From Madurella fahalii (Eukaryota; Ascomycota; Sordariomycetes; Sordariales): a stretch of 64,000 bases of DNA. Under the pieces are notes generated by a model. That model was not told the origin of the DNA and searched no databases. It worked only from the letters and a program-made list of their open reading frames with translations. How positions within the stretch are numbered: position 1 is the stretch's first letter; every line of letters begins with the position of its first letter. The stretch covers positions 4,055,001-4,119,000 of the forward strand of contig CM056875.1 in assembly GCA_029876055.1 (NCBI GenBank), in the 5' to 3' direction. Both the position numbers and the translations under genes were made by a program. This document shows, in pieces, positions 32,201 through 42,345 of the stretch.

Positions 32201-33090
32201 ATACGGCCTTTTACCAGGTTCTTATATTGATATTCCTCTAAAATCGAGAGCTTATATTGTAATAAAGGATAAATCGTTCCAACTAGAAGAGTAGTATTAG
32301 GAAGCAGATCAATAGTATAATCAGTGCTTTTAAAAGAGGGTAAAATATATGTATTACTAGGGTTTATAATATCTATAAAGTCCGAAATTTCTAAAAGGAT
32401 ATTATCTGGTTTTCAAGAGGTATTTTCTTCTTCCTCCTCTAGGAACAGTATCTCCGGGATATTAGCTCTCATTACAAGAAGTCCGTTATACTATTCGACA
32501 ATAATATCTTTAAAAGTCTACTACTAACAGTTACTACTTACCCTGAAGTTAACTAGAAGCGATAGTAATAGTTTAAGGAATTGCTATAGCTGGAGCTATA
32601 TTAAAAAGTCTACTAAAAGATACTAGATAAGGTATAGAATCGAAATCTTTTTAAAAGGGAAGAATTTAAAACGTAGTAGGATATTCAATATTATAGAGTT
32701 TATCTATTTAGGTTTAATAGTATCTTAAGGGTATAGTAGGTTAGTACAATTAGGGTAGACTATCTAGATATACTGATAAGAAGTATTGGTAAGATAGTAA
32801 GGAACGAGAGTTAAGTCGATAAGGTAATTAGATTTATAAGGAACGAGAGGAGTAAGGTCAGGGTCAACGATATAATCTATCTACCGAGTCTTTTAGTCCT
32901 CCTAGAGTAATACTATAATATTTTAATATACGAATCTGCTAGCCAGAGAAATATACAGGTTTGAAAGGGAAGTAGAAGAGAGAAGAAGAGGTATATTTAA
33001 CCTTCAATAGTACCTTTATCTCCTAATTATCAGAGCTTTCCTTATATACTCAGGAAGAAGGGTAAGACGTAATCTAGTAACTCTTAACTA
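29291..33090 (-). pseudogene. Gypsy retrotransposon G3 remains
   Basis: On the minus strand a reverse transcriptase segment at 31747-32025 reads DVKDTYYRIRIREGDEWKTA, then FKYLVIPFGL and MLLDDILIFSPDRETY. The catalytic DD is preserved here. RNase H should lie at about 31000-31700. The integrase C-terminus at about 29600-29760 reads KLIDKYLGPFKILKV, typical of Gypsy. A 421-bp mariner derivative splits the integrase region at 30522-30942. Gag toward 33000 is too mutated to delimit. Confidence 0.65.
30522..30942. mobile_element. 421-bp deletion derivative (MITE) of the mariner element
   Basis: The ends are almost the same as those of the full element at 19854-21846: CAGAGGTCGGGGCCAAAAG on the left and, read inward, CAGCGGTCGGGGCCAAAAG on the right. 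TA is duplicated at 30520-30521 and 30943-30944. About 220 bp at the left and 200 bp at the right correspond to the full copy, while the whole transposase is missing. Base composition is normal inside RIP-mutated Gypsy G3. Confidence 0.88.
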
Positions 33091-33232
33091 TATTATTATT
33101 ATTCTTCCTACACCGTTTTACCCAAGATAGGGTGTGCCGGACTCTCTACTGCTAAGTATATAGGAAAACCGTGCTGTAAAAGCCGGGTGGAAAACCTATA
33201 TCAACAAGTAATAGGAAAAATTTTAATAAATT
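33091..33232 (-). repeat. LINE 3' end with ATT tail
   Basis: A (ATT)n run followed by CTTCCTACACCGTTTTACCC and GTATATAGGAAAACCGTGC matches the 3' end of the LINE in reverse orientation. Copies of the same end lie at 22870-23000 (+), 38545 (-) and 41437 (-). Confidence 0.65.
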
Positions 33233-35380
33233 TATAGCTAGAAAAGGCCTAGCTAACCGAATTTGACGACTTCTAACTATCTAACTAGGTCGTTTATCTT
33301 AAGAGAGATCGAATAAAAGATAAATGGTATTATAAGACCTTCTAGAGGCTTGGAAAAAAATTCTTTTGCTATTATAGGCTAGAAAACGATGACTATAATA
33401 GAAAATAGGACTAGAGAAATAAACAAAAGGGGTCACGACCTAGGAGAACCTTTAGGTAGTATAAAGTATGTAAGATTCAGTAGGAAAAAAGATAGGATTA
33501 AAACAGTTATAAGAGAGATAGTTTTAGAGTATTTATTAGCCTGGACCTCTCACCCTTAGCCCGACTTTTAGCCCCCTTATCAAATAAAGCGAACCTACGA
33601 CTATTATAGTTACTATATATCTTCTAACTTTTCTTTAATAAAAACTATATTCCCCTTCTAACAGGGGGAAGATATAATTGCCTATTATATATAGAGAGAG
33701 ATCTATCTCGGTACTACCACCTTCTTATATAGTAGCTCTTTACTCAGTATTTCAGTTAACTTTGTAATTTAGGGATAGATAGTTTTGCCCAGAACTTCTA
33801 TTTACTTCAGTAAATCAGCTACTTCGTACCAATACTCTTTGTCCTCTCCTAGATAGAAAGGATATATCCGGCAATAGATATTCCGCTATAAAGTCTCTGG
33901 ACATAATAATAAGATTATCCTAATAAATAACGAAGCTATTTACCTCTATTAAATATTATATTCGATATGCGCCTAAAGTTATCAGTAGATAGCAAGCTTA
34001 GATTACTAGCTTATACTTCTACCTCTTCTTTAGCTATATTCTCCTTAGAAAGAGGATAACTGTCTTTAATAGAACCTAGTAGGAGATTGGAATAAACCTC
34101 TTTGATATTAAGCGTATAATGGTCTAGCGTTATTAGTTGGACTATATACTACTTTAAGACTTCCTAAAGTTTGTTTTAGCTTTATTTAAAAGGCTTATCT
34201 AGATTACTCTTCTTGCTGTGACTTTAATGATCTATAATTAGGTATATACTTACTTTACTTAGTTTAATTCCTATAAGATATTTGATAATAGGAGCCTTCG
34301 TGATTTTCTAAACCGAATCTAGATCAAGGATTGTAACATATCGGACTCTCCCATGAACCTGAAGGAGTACTTTCGATATAGTATATTTTCAGCCTATCCT
34401 AAATAAAAGGGAGGATAGGAGTATAGTATTTAGGTGGTGGAATTTGCTTGCTTCTTTCTCTAGGAAGCTTGTCTGGACAGATCTGCAATACTTCATTCCT
34501 AGTAGAAAAGCTATATCTATTCGAATCTAAAGGGCCCTAGTATCTATAAAGAGGTTATACTCTATAAATAGAAAGCTCTGGTTTGTAATGCACTTGGCTA
34601 CGAGGGAAATAACAATTTTATTCGACCTATTAACCTTAATTATCTAGACTATAATACTATACATTCTAGCTAGCTATCTTTAAAAGATACCTCCTAGCTA
34701 TCAATCCTATAATTAATAAATAGAAATAGATACTCGGACTGTTAATTAGATAGTATTTCCCCTCTAATCTGACAAATACTACCCTAAGTATACTATTTGT
34801 AGTACTATCCGGTTTCTCTATACTAACCTTCCTCCTCTATAGACGTTAACGATAGGGACGTCTTAGCTCTCCTAGCCTAATAGGCCTTTATTCTAGTCTA
34901 GATTCCATTAGATAGAGGGATAATCTAGGTAAAAAGATTATAAAGAGATTTCACTAGGCTTCCTTATCCTATCTACCAAACGAACTTATAACTGTACTAT
35001 TAGTAGTACCAAATGTAATTGTAAAAAGCTTTTATACCCTAATACCCGGGGGATATATCTGCCTACCTATATACAACTATTTTCAATCCCTCAAGGTCTA
35101 CTATTCGCCAGAATATCTAACCTAGTACCGAGATAGACTACTCTAGAGCAGGAATATACTAGGGAAGCTGAGTATATCTATCAGATTCAAGTATACTCTA
35201 TAAACCTTAAGTATATGCTTTAGGCTACCCAGTACTAATGGCATTATAATGAATAGAAGGTAAGGAGAATAGGAAACAAAGGAAGATCGGCTTGTACTTA
35301 GTTTAATAACCTCTAGGTAGATAGTGTTAATAAGAAAGGTAAGTCTACTAGTCAGAGTAGTATATAACTTCGTAAGAGAA
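33233..35380. other. unassigned RIP-mutated sequence
   Basis: This is TpA-rich DNA with stops in all frames and no domain that I can name. It is presumably old transposon sequence. It ends at LTR B. Confidence 0.3.
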
Positions 35381-35822
35381 ATTTAAGTTAGAGAAAACAG
35401 TCTCTAGAGAGCAGAGTCTCTCTAATTAGAGGGATATAGTTGCTAGGATAGTACTCTGGAGGCTGGAATTTATTGTAGGTCCATTTTTTCTTTCGTACTA
35501 TAAATAGGGCTATCCTGGCTATCACTTTTAGATAGAACAATCCATTCAATACATTTCTTTACACTTGTTATAATCTTAATTAACGAACTTTCTTTACGTA
35601 CAAAGCGATCTCCTTCTAATTAGAGAGAGCTCTATCCGTATATATTGTTTTGACCTTGTTTAGGCTATAGGGACACCGATTTATAGTAGTATCATCTAGC
35701 TTATCTTATCTATCTTATCTGTCTAGCATTCAGCTATCTTTACCCTTCTCCTTATTTTTAGTAGATATATAGGTATAGATATATATTTCTATATTATTTC
35801 ACTATCTGGATCAATAACCGAT
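35381..35822 (+). repeat. LTR B, copy 1, RIP-mutated
   Basis: It matches 45605-46022 along its whole length, including the TATA-like TACTATAAATAGGG and GTTTTGACCTTGTTTAG. Nearly all differences are C-to-T or G-to-A in this copy, as RIP produces. Gag-like sequence follows on the plus strand, so this is probably a 5' LTR. Confidence 0.75.
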
Positions 35823-36027
35823 GATACGTCTATAAGTAATAGAAGACTGGGAAGAGATTGGTACTAGTATATATACTGAATACCAAAAACTAAGGCAGTA
35901 TCCTAGTACTACTTTAAGGATCTATATAGGTTTCATAGATATCAGAGCACTATAGGCTAAACCTTGGAAGAATAAGACTAACTTTACCTGCTATAACTAT
36001 AGCAGGAAAGGATACATTATTATTATT
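35823..36027 (+). pseudogene. gag fragment with ruined zinc knuckle
   Basis: Directly after LTR B the plus-strand frame reads LRQYPSTTLRIYIGF and then CYNYSRKGYI, a gag CCHC knuckle in which Cys and His have become Tyr. Only about 170 bp separate the LTR from the knuckle, so most of gag is deleted. Confidence 0.45.
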
Positions 36028-36029
36028 GG

Positions 36030-36112
36030 GAGGATAGCGTAGTAAGAGTATAGTGTGCCTGGAAGTCTGTACATAGACTGTATAGGCTATCAGTTCGAAT
36101 CCGGCTCTCCTC
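36030..36112 (+). other. tRNA-like or SINE-like sequence
   Basis: This 83-nt stretch starts GAGGATAGCG and ends CCGGCTCTCCTC. The end segments pair at six of seven positions. AGTTCGAATCC resembles a T-loop/B-box. The 5' half of the expected T-stem does not pair, and the internal hairpin AGTCT-GTACAT-AGACT has a six-base loop. It may be a decayed tRNA gene or the head of a tRNA-derived SINE. Confidence is low. Confidence 0.25.
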
Positions 36113-36291
36113 AACTCTTTCATCAGCGTCTAAAAGAGTCATATTCTACTAACGGGGTTGCCCAGTCCCCTCTGCAGGTCCTAGGCTGCCTATAGAGTAC
36201 TGGCTTCTCCGAGGTATACCCGTCGTCTCAGAGGTCGATATCAGTTAGGTCCTGATAATCGGCTAAAATAACGAATCGGGAAAAACCGCTA

Positions 36292-38212
36292 ACGTAATCC
36301 ACATACGGCCGTGCCACCCTAGCCAACGTACCACCTGAATATCTTCATATCGCTGCCCCACCAAGTTCCCAAGCCACTAAATTATCACCAGCTTCAATAC
36401 TATATAACTCAGTCAATTCTACTCCTTTTCGTAAATTAATAACAGTTCTAACAATCTATAACAATAGCGAAGTCAGAATTTGAAACGTCAGAAAATTACA
36501 AGATACGAATCCAGCTTATAGCCGCTGCAATCCAGTCCAAGCAGGTTTCTAGTTCAGGGAAGCTGGCTGCCTCTACTATGTCTGCCGTTAAACCCGATCT
36601 TAACGACTGGCAGGCTGAAAGTACCGGAAAGCTACTTTTCAGCATCAATAACACCTTATGCCTGAGGGAGAAGATTCTATTATCAGGACTATCTATCAGT
36701 TAGATGCCTGGGGTAGCCTACAACTATCACTGCTATACGGTCTCTGGTAATATAGGTTCTTCTTGCCAAAGGCGACGATACGCCTCTCAGAATCAACTGG
36801 CATTCGTACTTCCTAGTATACTATCCCGACCTAAAAGCCTGGTACTTATATACAATAGATCAAGTTCGAAAGGACGTATTGGACTTCAAGATATTAGAGC
36901 GATAGTTCAAGTTTTTTCGGACTATATTGTTAAAGTATTCGATTGTTAACAACGATATCTATAATATAGATAAGAAGGGTTGTATAAAGGGCACTAGGGA
37001 TAACAGTGAGGTTATTATACTTCGCTAAGAACTTAAAGCCTTCTCTACCTAGCCCGGCAACCGTAACTGGGTCTCGATTATCGAATGTATCTTAGCTACC
37101 GGCTTCCTTCTACTACACTTCGTTATTTCGAGGGAAAACGGATATAATATATATAGATCTCCGACACTATTAATAGTAACTATATTATTACTGTCAGTCC
37201 TAAAGGCTAGACTAATAGAAATATTGCTTTAGATTGGCTAAAGCACTTTAATAGCTATACCGCTCCTCGAACTATTAGTAAATACCGACTTTTGATCCTC
37301 GACAGCTACAACAGCTATATCTTACTGCCATTTATACAATTCTATGTCGACTACGACATCGTCCCTCTTTACTTACTACCTTACTCGATATACGAACTTC
37401 AGCCACTTAATATAGGTTGCTTTATCCTATTACAAAAGGCGTACCGCTGGCTCATCAGTCAGTCAGTGTTCTTTAGCTCTATCTCCATCACGAACCACCA
37501 ATTCCTTATTCTCTATCAACAAGCGTATTAAACCATTCGCAGGAATATTTCCAACGCCTAGCAAGGTACTGGATTAGTGCTATTCGACCCCGACAAAGTA
37601 CTTACATGCTACAGACCGAAGACTTCGCCCTTCCAGTCAGTTGGAACCTTATAGACAGCCCAGGGTACTATACCTATAGGAAAATTTACTATAGCGAGGG
37701 TCAATAACTTAGTAAAAGAGCTTATTCCTGTATATACCAGCCTATTGAAAAAGGAACTGATACTCTTAAAGGAGCAGTTCCTTATATTGTAGGCAGATAA
37801 CATTATGTTAACAACTATCAACTACAAGTTTGTTATAAAGAGGGAGGAGGGAAGGAAAAAGATAACTCAACGGCACTTTGGTAAAGTGCGTGTACTGACT
37901 ATTAAAGGTCTTCAACAGTTAGTCAGGGAGCAGGAGGAAAGGGAGGATAAGGAAGCCCGTATTAAGGCGAGGAAGGCTGCGTTGCGAGGCGTCGTCGGCT
38001 TCGCCAAGCTTGTATGCAAGGAGTTCAGGATGGAACCTGATGTATTCGACTGACTGGGCGGATTGTGAGACGGATTTTGGCTGTATCTACTGCATAGTAA
38101 TGTCTAATTTTCCTGGTGTGCTGTCTGTGATGGTGGGCTTGGTGGTGTGGCTGAATGAGCCGAAATTAGCTGGCACGTTGGCTAGGGTGGCACGGCCGTA
38201 TGTGGATTACAT
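36292..38212 (+). mobile_element. pogo-type transposon, family D, degraded
   Basis: The element is 1921 bp. Inverted ends share GTAATCCACATACGGCCGTG and continue for about 45 bp. TA flanks both sides (36290-36291 and 38213-38214). On the plus strand, pieces of a DDE_1 transposase follow in order: a helix-turn-helix region near 36510-36600, the first catalytic region NNDIYNIDKKG (about 36945, Glu changed to Lys), QPGNRNWVSIIE, the second region LLILDSYNSY (about 37290), and YELQPLNIGCF (about 37400, catalytic Asp changed to Asn). A charged C-terminal part, rich in E, K and R, remains open at 37805-38053. RIP-type changes and stops make it inactive. Confidence 0.82.
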
Positions 38213-38214
38213 TA

Positions 38215-38544
38215 GTGCTCTAACGCGGAAAAACTTGAGCGGTTAGGAGCTAGGACCGAGGCTAAGAAAAACCTAGGGTAGAGCGACTACCTAATAAAAT
38301 CCGAAAATAAGGAGAAATTAATAGAGTCGATGACTTCTAGGGGTCCCGAGGCGATGGGGTTGAGGGACAAAAAGGCCTTAGCAGTTACAACTAGCTGGAT
38401 TTTATAGAGTGGAGGAGTCTGAAATATCTGGTATAGGTTTTCATCCAGCCTTTCGAGGTATGGTTTCCTGTACAATAAGCAGTAGAAGGACCTGTATACC
38501 CTATAGAGAGTATAGCGGAGTAGGAATAATAATAATAATAATAA
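38215..38544 (+). repeat. LINE 3' end, plus orientation, AAT tail
   Basis: The last part of a LINE related to that at 15987-23000 (GGTATAGGTTTTCATCC ... AGTATAGCGGAGTAGG), followed by an (AAT)n tail at 38526-38543. It meets a second LINE 3' end of opposite orientation at 38545. Confidence 0.55.
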
Positions 38545-38996
38545 CATCATTATTATTATTCTTCCTATACTGCTTTACCTAAGATAGGGTATACCGGACC
38601 TTCTACGGCTAAATATATAGGAAAATCGTACTGTAAAAGCCGGACGAAAAACCTATATCAATAAGTAATAGGAAAATAACTAGAGTAGACGCCGGTCAGT
38701 TGTAAAGGAAAGGAAGGCCTTATATAAGGCCCTGAAGACTTCTTGTCTTCGACTTCGGATTTGTCTTCTATCTCCCTCTTCTCTTTTGCCTCTTTAGCTT
38801 CTAGTTCTAACTGCCGAGCTAGGCTATATTCTATCAAGCAACCTGAATCCATCAGCCAACCTAAAACCCTCCTTAACAGCCTGAGGTTCCGGGAGCTCTG
38901 GCCCTGTAATACAAGGCTAAGATCTCGGTAGATTCGAATTTCTGACCTCAGCCACGTTCTAGGCTTCGGTGGTATTGGACACTATACAATAAGGTA
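38545..38996 (-). pseudogene. LINE 3' fragment, minus orientation
   Basis: It begins with an (ATT)n tail (38548-38561), then CTTCCTATACTGCTTTACC, and reads upstream on the minus strand through an acidic/charged ORF2 C-terminus (EAKEKREIEDKSEVED) to the zinc-finger region. It is cut by LTR C at 38997. Confidence 0.65.
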
Positions 38997-39371
38997 TGTA
39001 AAATCTAGAAGATCTTGGAATCTAATTTATAATCACTATATGACTAATATATATTCTTACGTAATTATCACGTAACGAAATTCCATTGGATTCTATAAGA
39101 TTCCATAGGATTCTAGAGGCTCTATAATGATTATAAATCACAGTGAATCATTCGATGAATTACACTATTAGTCATATAGAAGAAAATTCTAGAAAACCAA
39201 AGCTAGCTCTATAAATACGGCTATAGCCCACTTGAAGATAGATTTTAGATTTAGATACACAGAATTCTGAACAATACAACTATCTTCAACCTACTTCTAC
39301 TGCTCCTACTACATTACTACCATTTATCGATTGCTTCGTTATTCTACCTTTACTTCCGTTACCCCCTTACA
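38997..39371 (+). repeat. LTR C, single copy
   Basis: 375 bp, TGTAAAATCTAGAAG ... CCCCTTACA, matching the inverted pair at 15240-15980. GGTA precedes and follows it. LINE sequence lies on both sides, but the two sides are not adjacent parts of the LINE, so the LTR sits at a deletion or recombination junction. Confidence 0.65.
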
Positions 39372-41250
39372 GGTATTATCTTAACTGAAGGGGGGTTATA
39401 TACTGACTAGACCTCAAGGTCTCCCCTATCTCCCTGCCTGCCAAGGCGTACCCGGCACCAGTATCTAGAAAACTTATATTCCTACTGGCTGATATCGATC
39501 CTCTTATTAACGAAGATAGCTGCTCTATCCCCTGGTTCGAAGACTAGGTAGTATCGGCTACTTCGGGAGCAGTAGGTTGACTTAGTAAAGTTGTTGACCT
39601 ACGGTTCCTGGATAGCTAGGAGGTCGAATTTGGCTTCTTCTAGTAGTATCTCCAAGGCTAGTTTATTTCCTCCGGTATTCTATAGCAGTATCGTAAATCC
39701 CATTGGGGTGTGAGATCGCTAGTGGTTTCTTGCTTTTAGGCTTCGGTAGGTTGGGAGTTGGGCTGGAGGTCGGGCTGGGAGCTGGGCTGGGGGTTTGACT
39801 GGGAGTTGGGTCGGGTAGGCCAGTTATGGACTGCTGGGAAAGGGAGCTGGCTCTGCTTTGGGTCCTGGGAGGCCTGTTAGATATAGGTAGGCCTTCTCCG
39901 CTTCCGGACCGGACTACTACTTTGATAGTAGTTATCTTCAGCGGCGAAGTTGAAGAGAGGGGTTCCGGTAGCCGGAAGGGCAGCTGATTCGAAGGTTCGA
40001 GGACGGTATAGGTAGGCCTCCTTTGCCATTGTCTTCACTTTTACCCTTTCAGGACACTCTTTATCCCAAGCCGGATGCCGTCCCCTACAGGCCGGGCACC
40101 GGCAGAACAGTCTATGGTTGGTATGGGTAGGGCACTGGGCTTCGCCCTCTCTGCCACCGGGGCCGTGGGCCCCTGTTCCGTATCTTGGGCACAGAGACTC
40201 CTTCCTGCAGTACCAGCTTGTGTGGCCCCATTTCCAGCACTTGAAGCACTAGGTCAGCTGTAAAGGAACCCAGTAGAGCTCGTAGTTGACGACCTGTGCT
40301 CTGAAAATTACCCCTGAGTCGTAAGCTACTTTAGCTTCCTGTTAGTTGGTAAGGGTAACTAGAACCGTTACCCAGGTGAGGTTCTGGTCCTTTGGGTACT
40401 AGAATTTAACTTTGTCGATTGATTTCAGACCTAGGCCTGGCTGAATTCCAGCTCTGTTAACCCCTGAAGGTCTTTTCGCCGAAACCCTTTGACTAGGACT
40501 GCAAAGGTTCTTTGGGCCTCCCTTGCCTGGGTTCCAAAGGCTTGTTGGATCCAATTGTTATTATTGGAAGAGTACCAGTCCCGGGTAGCCGGATCCGAGA
40601 ACGTAACTACTGTATCCCTGCTTAGGAGCTTCCGGGCCGCTACCGCTCCCTTTCGACCTGAGACCTAGTTGATAGCCTGAACTATCTCAAGTAGGCTCCG
40701 TTTAGCTAGATCGGGTGGCAAGCCGTTGCCTTTGACTAGGATCTCTCGGTTTGCCTTTGCCGGGATCACTTTAGCCGGCTGGGCTAAGGTCAAAGTAGTT
40801 GGGTTTCCCCGGGTAACGTCGGCCCAGGTCCGAGTTAGTTGGATCGGCTTGGTCGGCTGGGTCTCCCGGATAGCCGCTCTTACTTCCTCAGCTACTACTT
40901 TCCGAAGGTTGGGTAAAGTAACTGTCGAGATTGACCCCGGTACCACAACAGCTTTCCAGTAGGCTTGTTGGATCTCTTTTGCCCAGCTTCGGGCTCTATC
41001 CTTACTTCCAGTCGGTACAAAGGCGAGGAGCTTGTTGACTAGATCGTCGAAGTCCCCTAACGTAGGGTAGTTTGGCCGGCTGTTATTGGCGCGGGTTTGT
41101 TGAACTTGGGAGGGTTGGGTTGGCTAGGTAGGTCTCTGAGACTCTCTTAGGCTATCGTTGGTGCGGTTGGGTGTAAGACGAGTAGGTTAAAGCAGTCTCG
41201 GGATAGGGGTTGCGGCCGAGGTTGAGGTCAGGGCTGGGGTAAAGAGGATA
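39372..41250 (-). pseudogene. LINE ORF1 (gag-like) and 5' endonuclease fragment
   Basis: On the minus strand ORF1 has an open part at 40665-40946 (TRTWADVTRGNPTTL). A CCHC knuckle (CFKCWKWGHTSWYC, about 40207-40248) is followed by a Cys-rich stretch and by DPKQSQLPF / NSQPTEA-like low-complexity sequence. The start of the endonuclease domain lies at about 39380-39700. Stops (TAG) are present. This is the ORF1 that the LINE copy at 15987 lacks. GC content is higher than in the Gypsy remains. Confidence 0.6.
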
Positions 41251-41436
41251 TTCTAGTAAACTAGATCTAGGAAATAATTTTTAAAATAGAATTCTAGTAC
41301 TAGAGTTCATCCTATTATTCTAACGAAAGTATAGGTAACCCCTATCAGATAGGAGTTAGTAAGAGGGTACCTAAAAGGAACTACTAAAAAGTATATTATA
41401 TTAGACTGCCTATTCTACAGAGATTATAAGTAGATA
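41251..41436. other. short AT-rich sequence, nothing recognised
   Basis: TpA-rich DNA between two LINE fragments, with no frame or terminal repeat visible. Confidence 0.3.
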
Positions 41437-42345
41437 TATATTATTATTTCTTCCTACACCGCTTTACCCAAGATAGGGTGTGCCGGACCTTCTACTGCTA
41501 AATACATAGGAAAACCGTGCTACAACAGCCGGATGAAAAACATATATCAGCAAGTAATAGGAAACAACAGTAATAGACACCAGTTAGTTGCAAAAGAAAG
41601 GAAGGCTTTATACAAGGCCCTGAAGACTTTTAGTCTTCGGCTTCAGATTCGTCCACTACCTCCTCCCCTTTCTCAGCCTCTTCGGCTTCTAATTCTAGCT
41701 GTCGAGCTAGGCTGTACTCCATCAAACGGCCCGAATCCATCAGCCAGCCTAAAACCCTCCTTAACAGCCTGAGGTTCCGGGAGCTCTGGTCCTATAATAC
41801 AAAGCTAAGGTCCCGGTGAGTTCGAATTTCTGTCCTTGGCCAAGTCCTAGGCTTCGGTGGTATCGGGCACCACACAACAAGGTGCTCCACTGTTTCCGAC
41901 CCTCCCCACAGCTGCAGTAAGGAGTAGGGAGGTTTGGAACTCCCTGCCGAAAAAGGAAGTCCCGGAGGCCGATAACTCCCGTTCGGGCCTGTACTAGTAG
42001 GGAGCTCTGGGCTTTAGTAAGGTCCTGGTGCTTTCGAAGAGCCTTGTTGGTGAAAAGTAGCTCAGAAGGGTCTTCATCAGCCAATCTAGTAGGCCGATTT
42101 CTAACCTCCTTTTTCCAACGTGCTTCCCAAGCCCTACTTAATACCTCTTCGGCCATAAGCCTCTGATCTAACCCCTGACTCTGATTCTGGTCCTGGCCCT
42201 GACTCTGGGTCTGGGCTTGGTCTACCCACTGGCTGATGGTAATAGTGGCTTTTTCTGACATTGTCGGCTGTTGTGGTAACGGAGCTCTACGGCCTCGCCT
42301 TCGTCTCTGGAATCTCCTATATAGCCTGTTGCAAGCCTCTTAGAG
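41437..42345 (-). pseudogene. LINE ORF2 C-terminal fragment
   Basis: It starts with the LINE 3' end (CTTCCTACACCGCTTTACCC) and contains an open minus-strand frame at 41761-42261 (166 residues). That frame reads KAQSSLLVQARTGVIGLRDF and PTPYCSCGEGRKQ. The expected TxxHLLxxC half of the zinc finger is lost to a frame change (GRKQWST). The Gln-rich stretch (QTQSQGQDQNQSQG) is also visible. The 5' end is cut at about 42345 against Gypsy G4. Confidence 0.7.
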
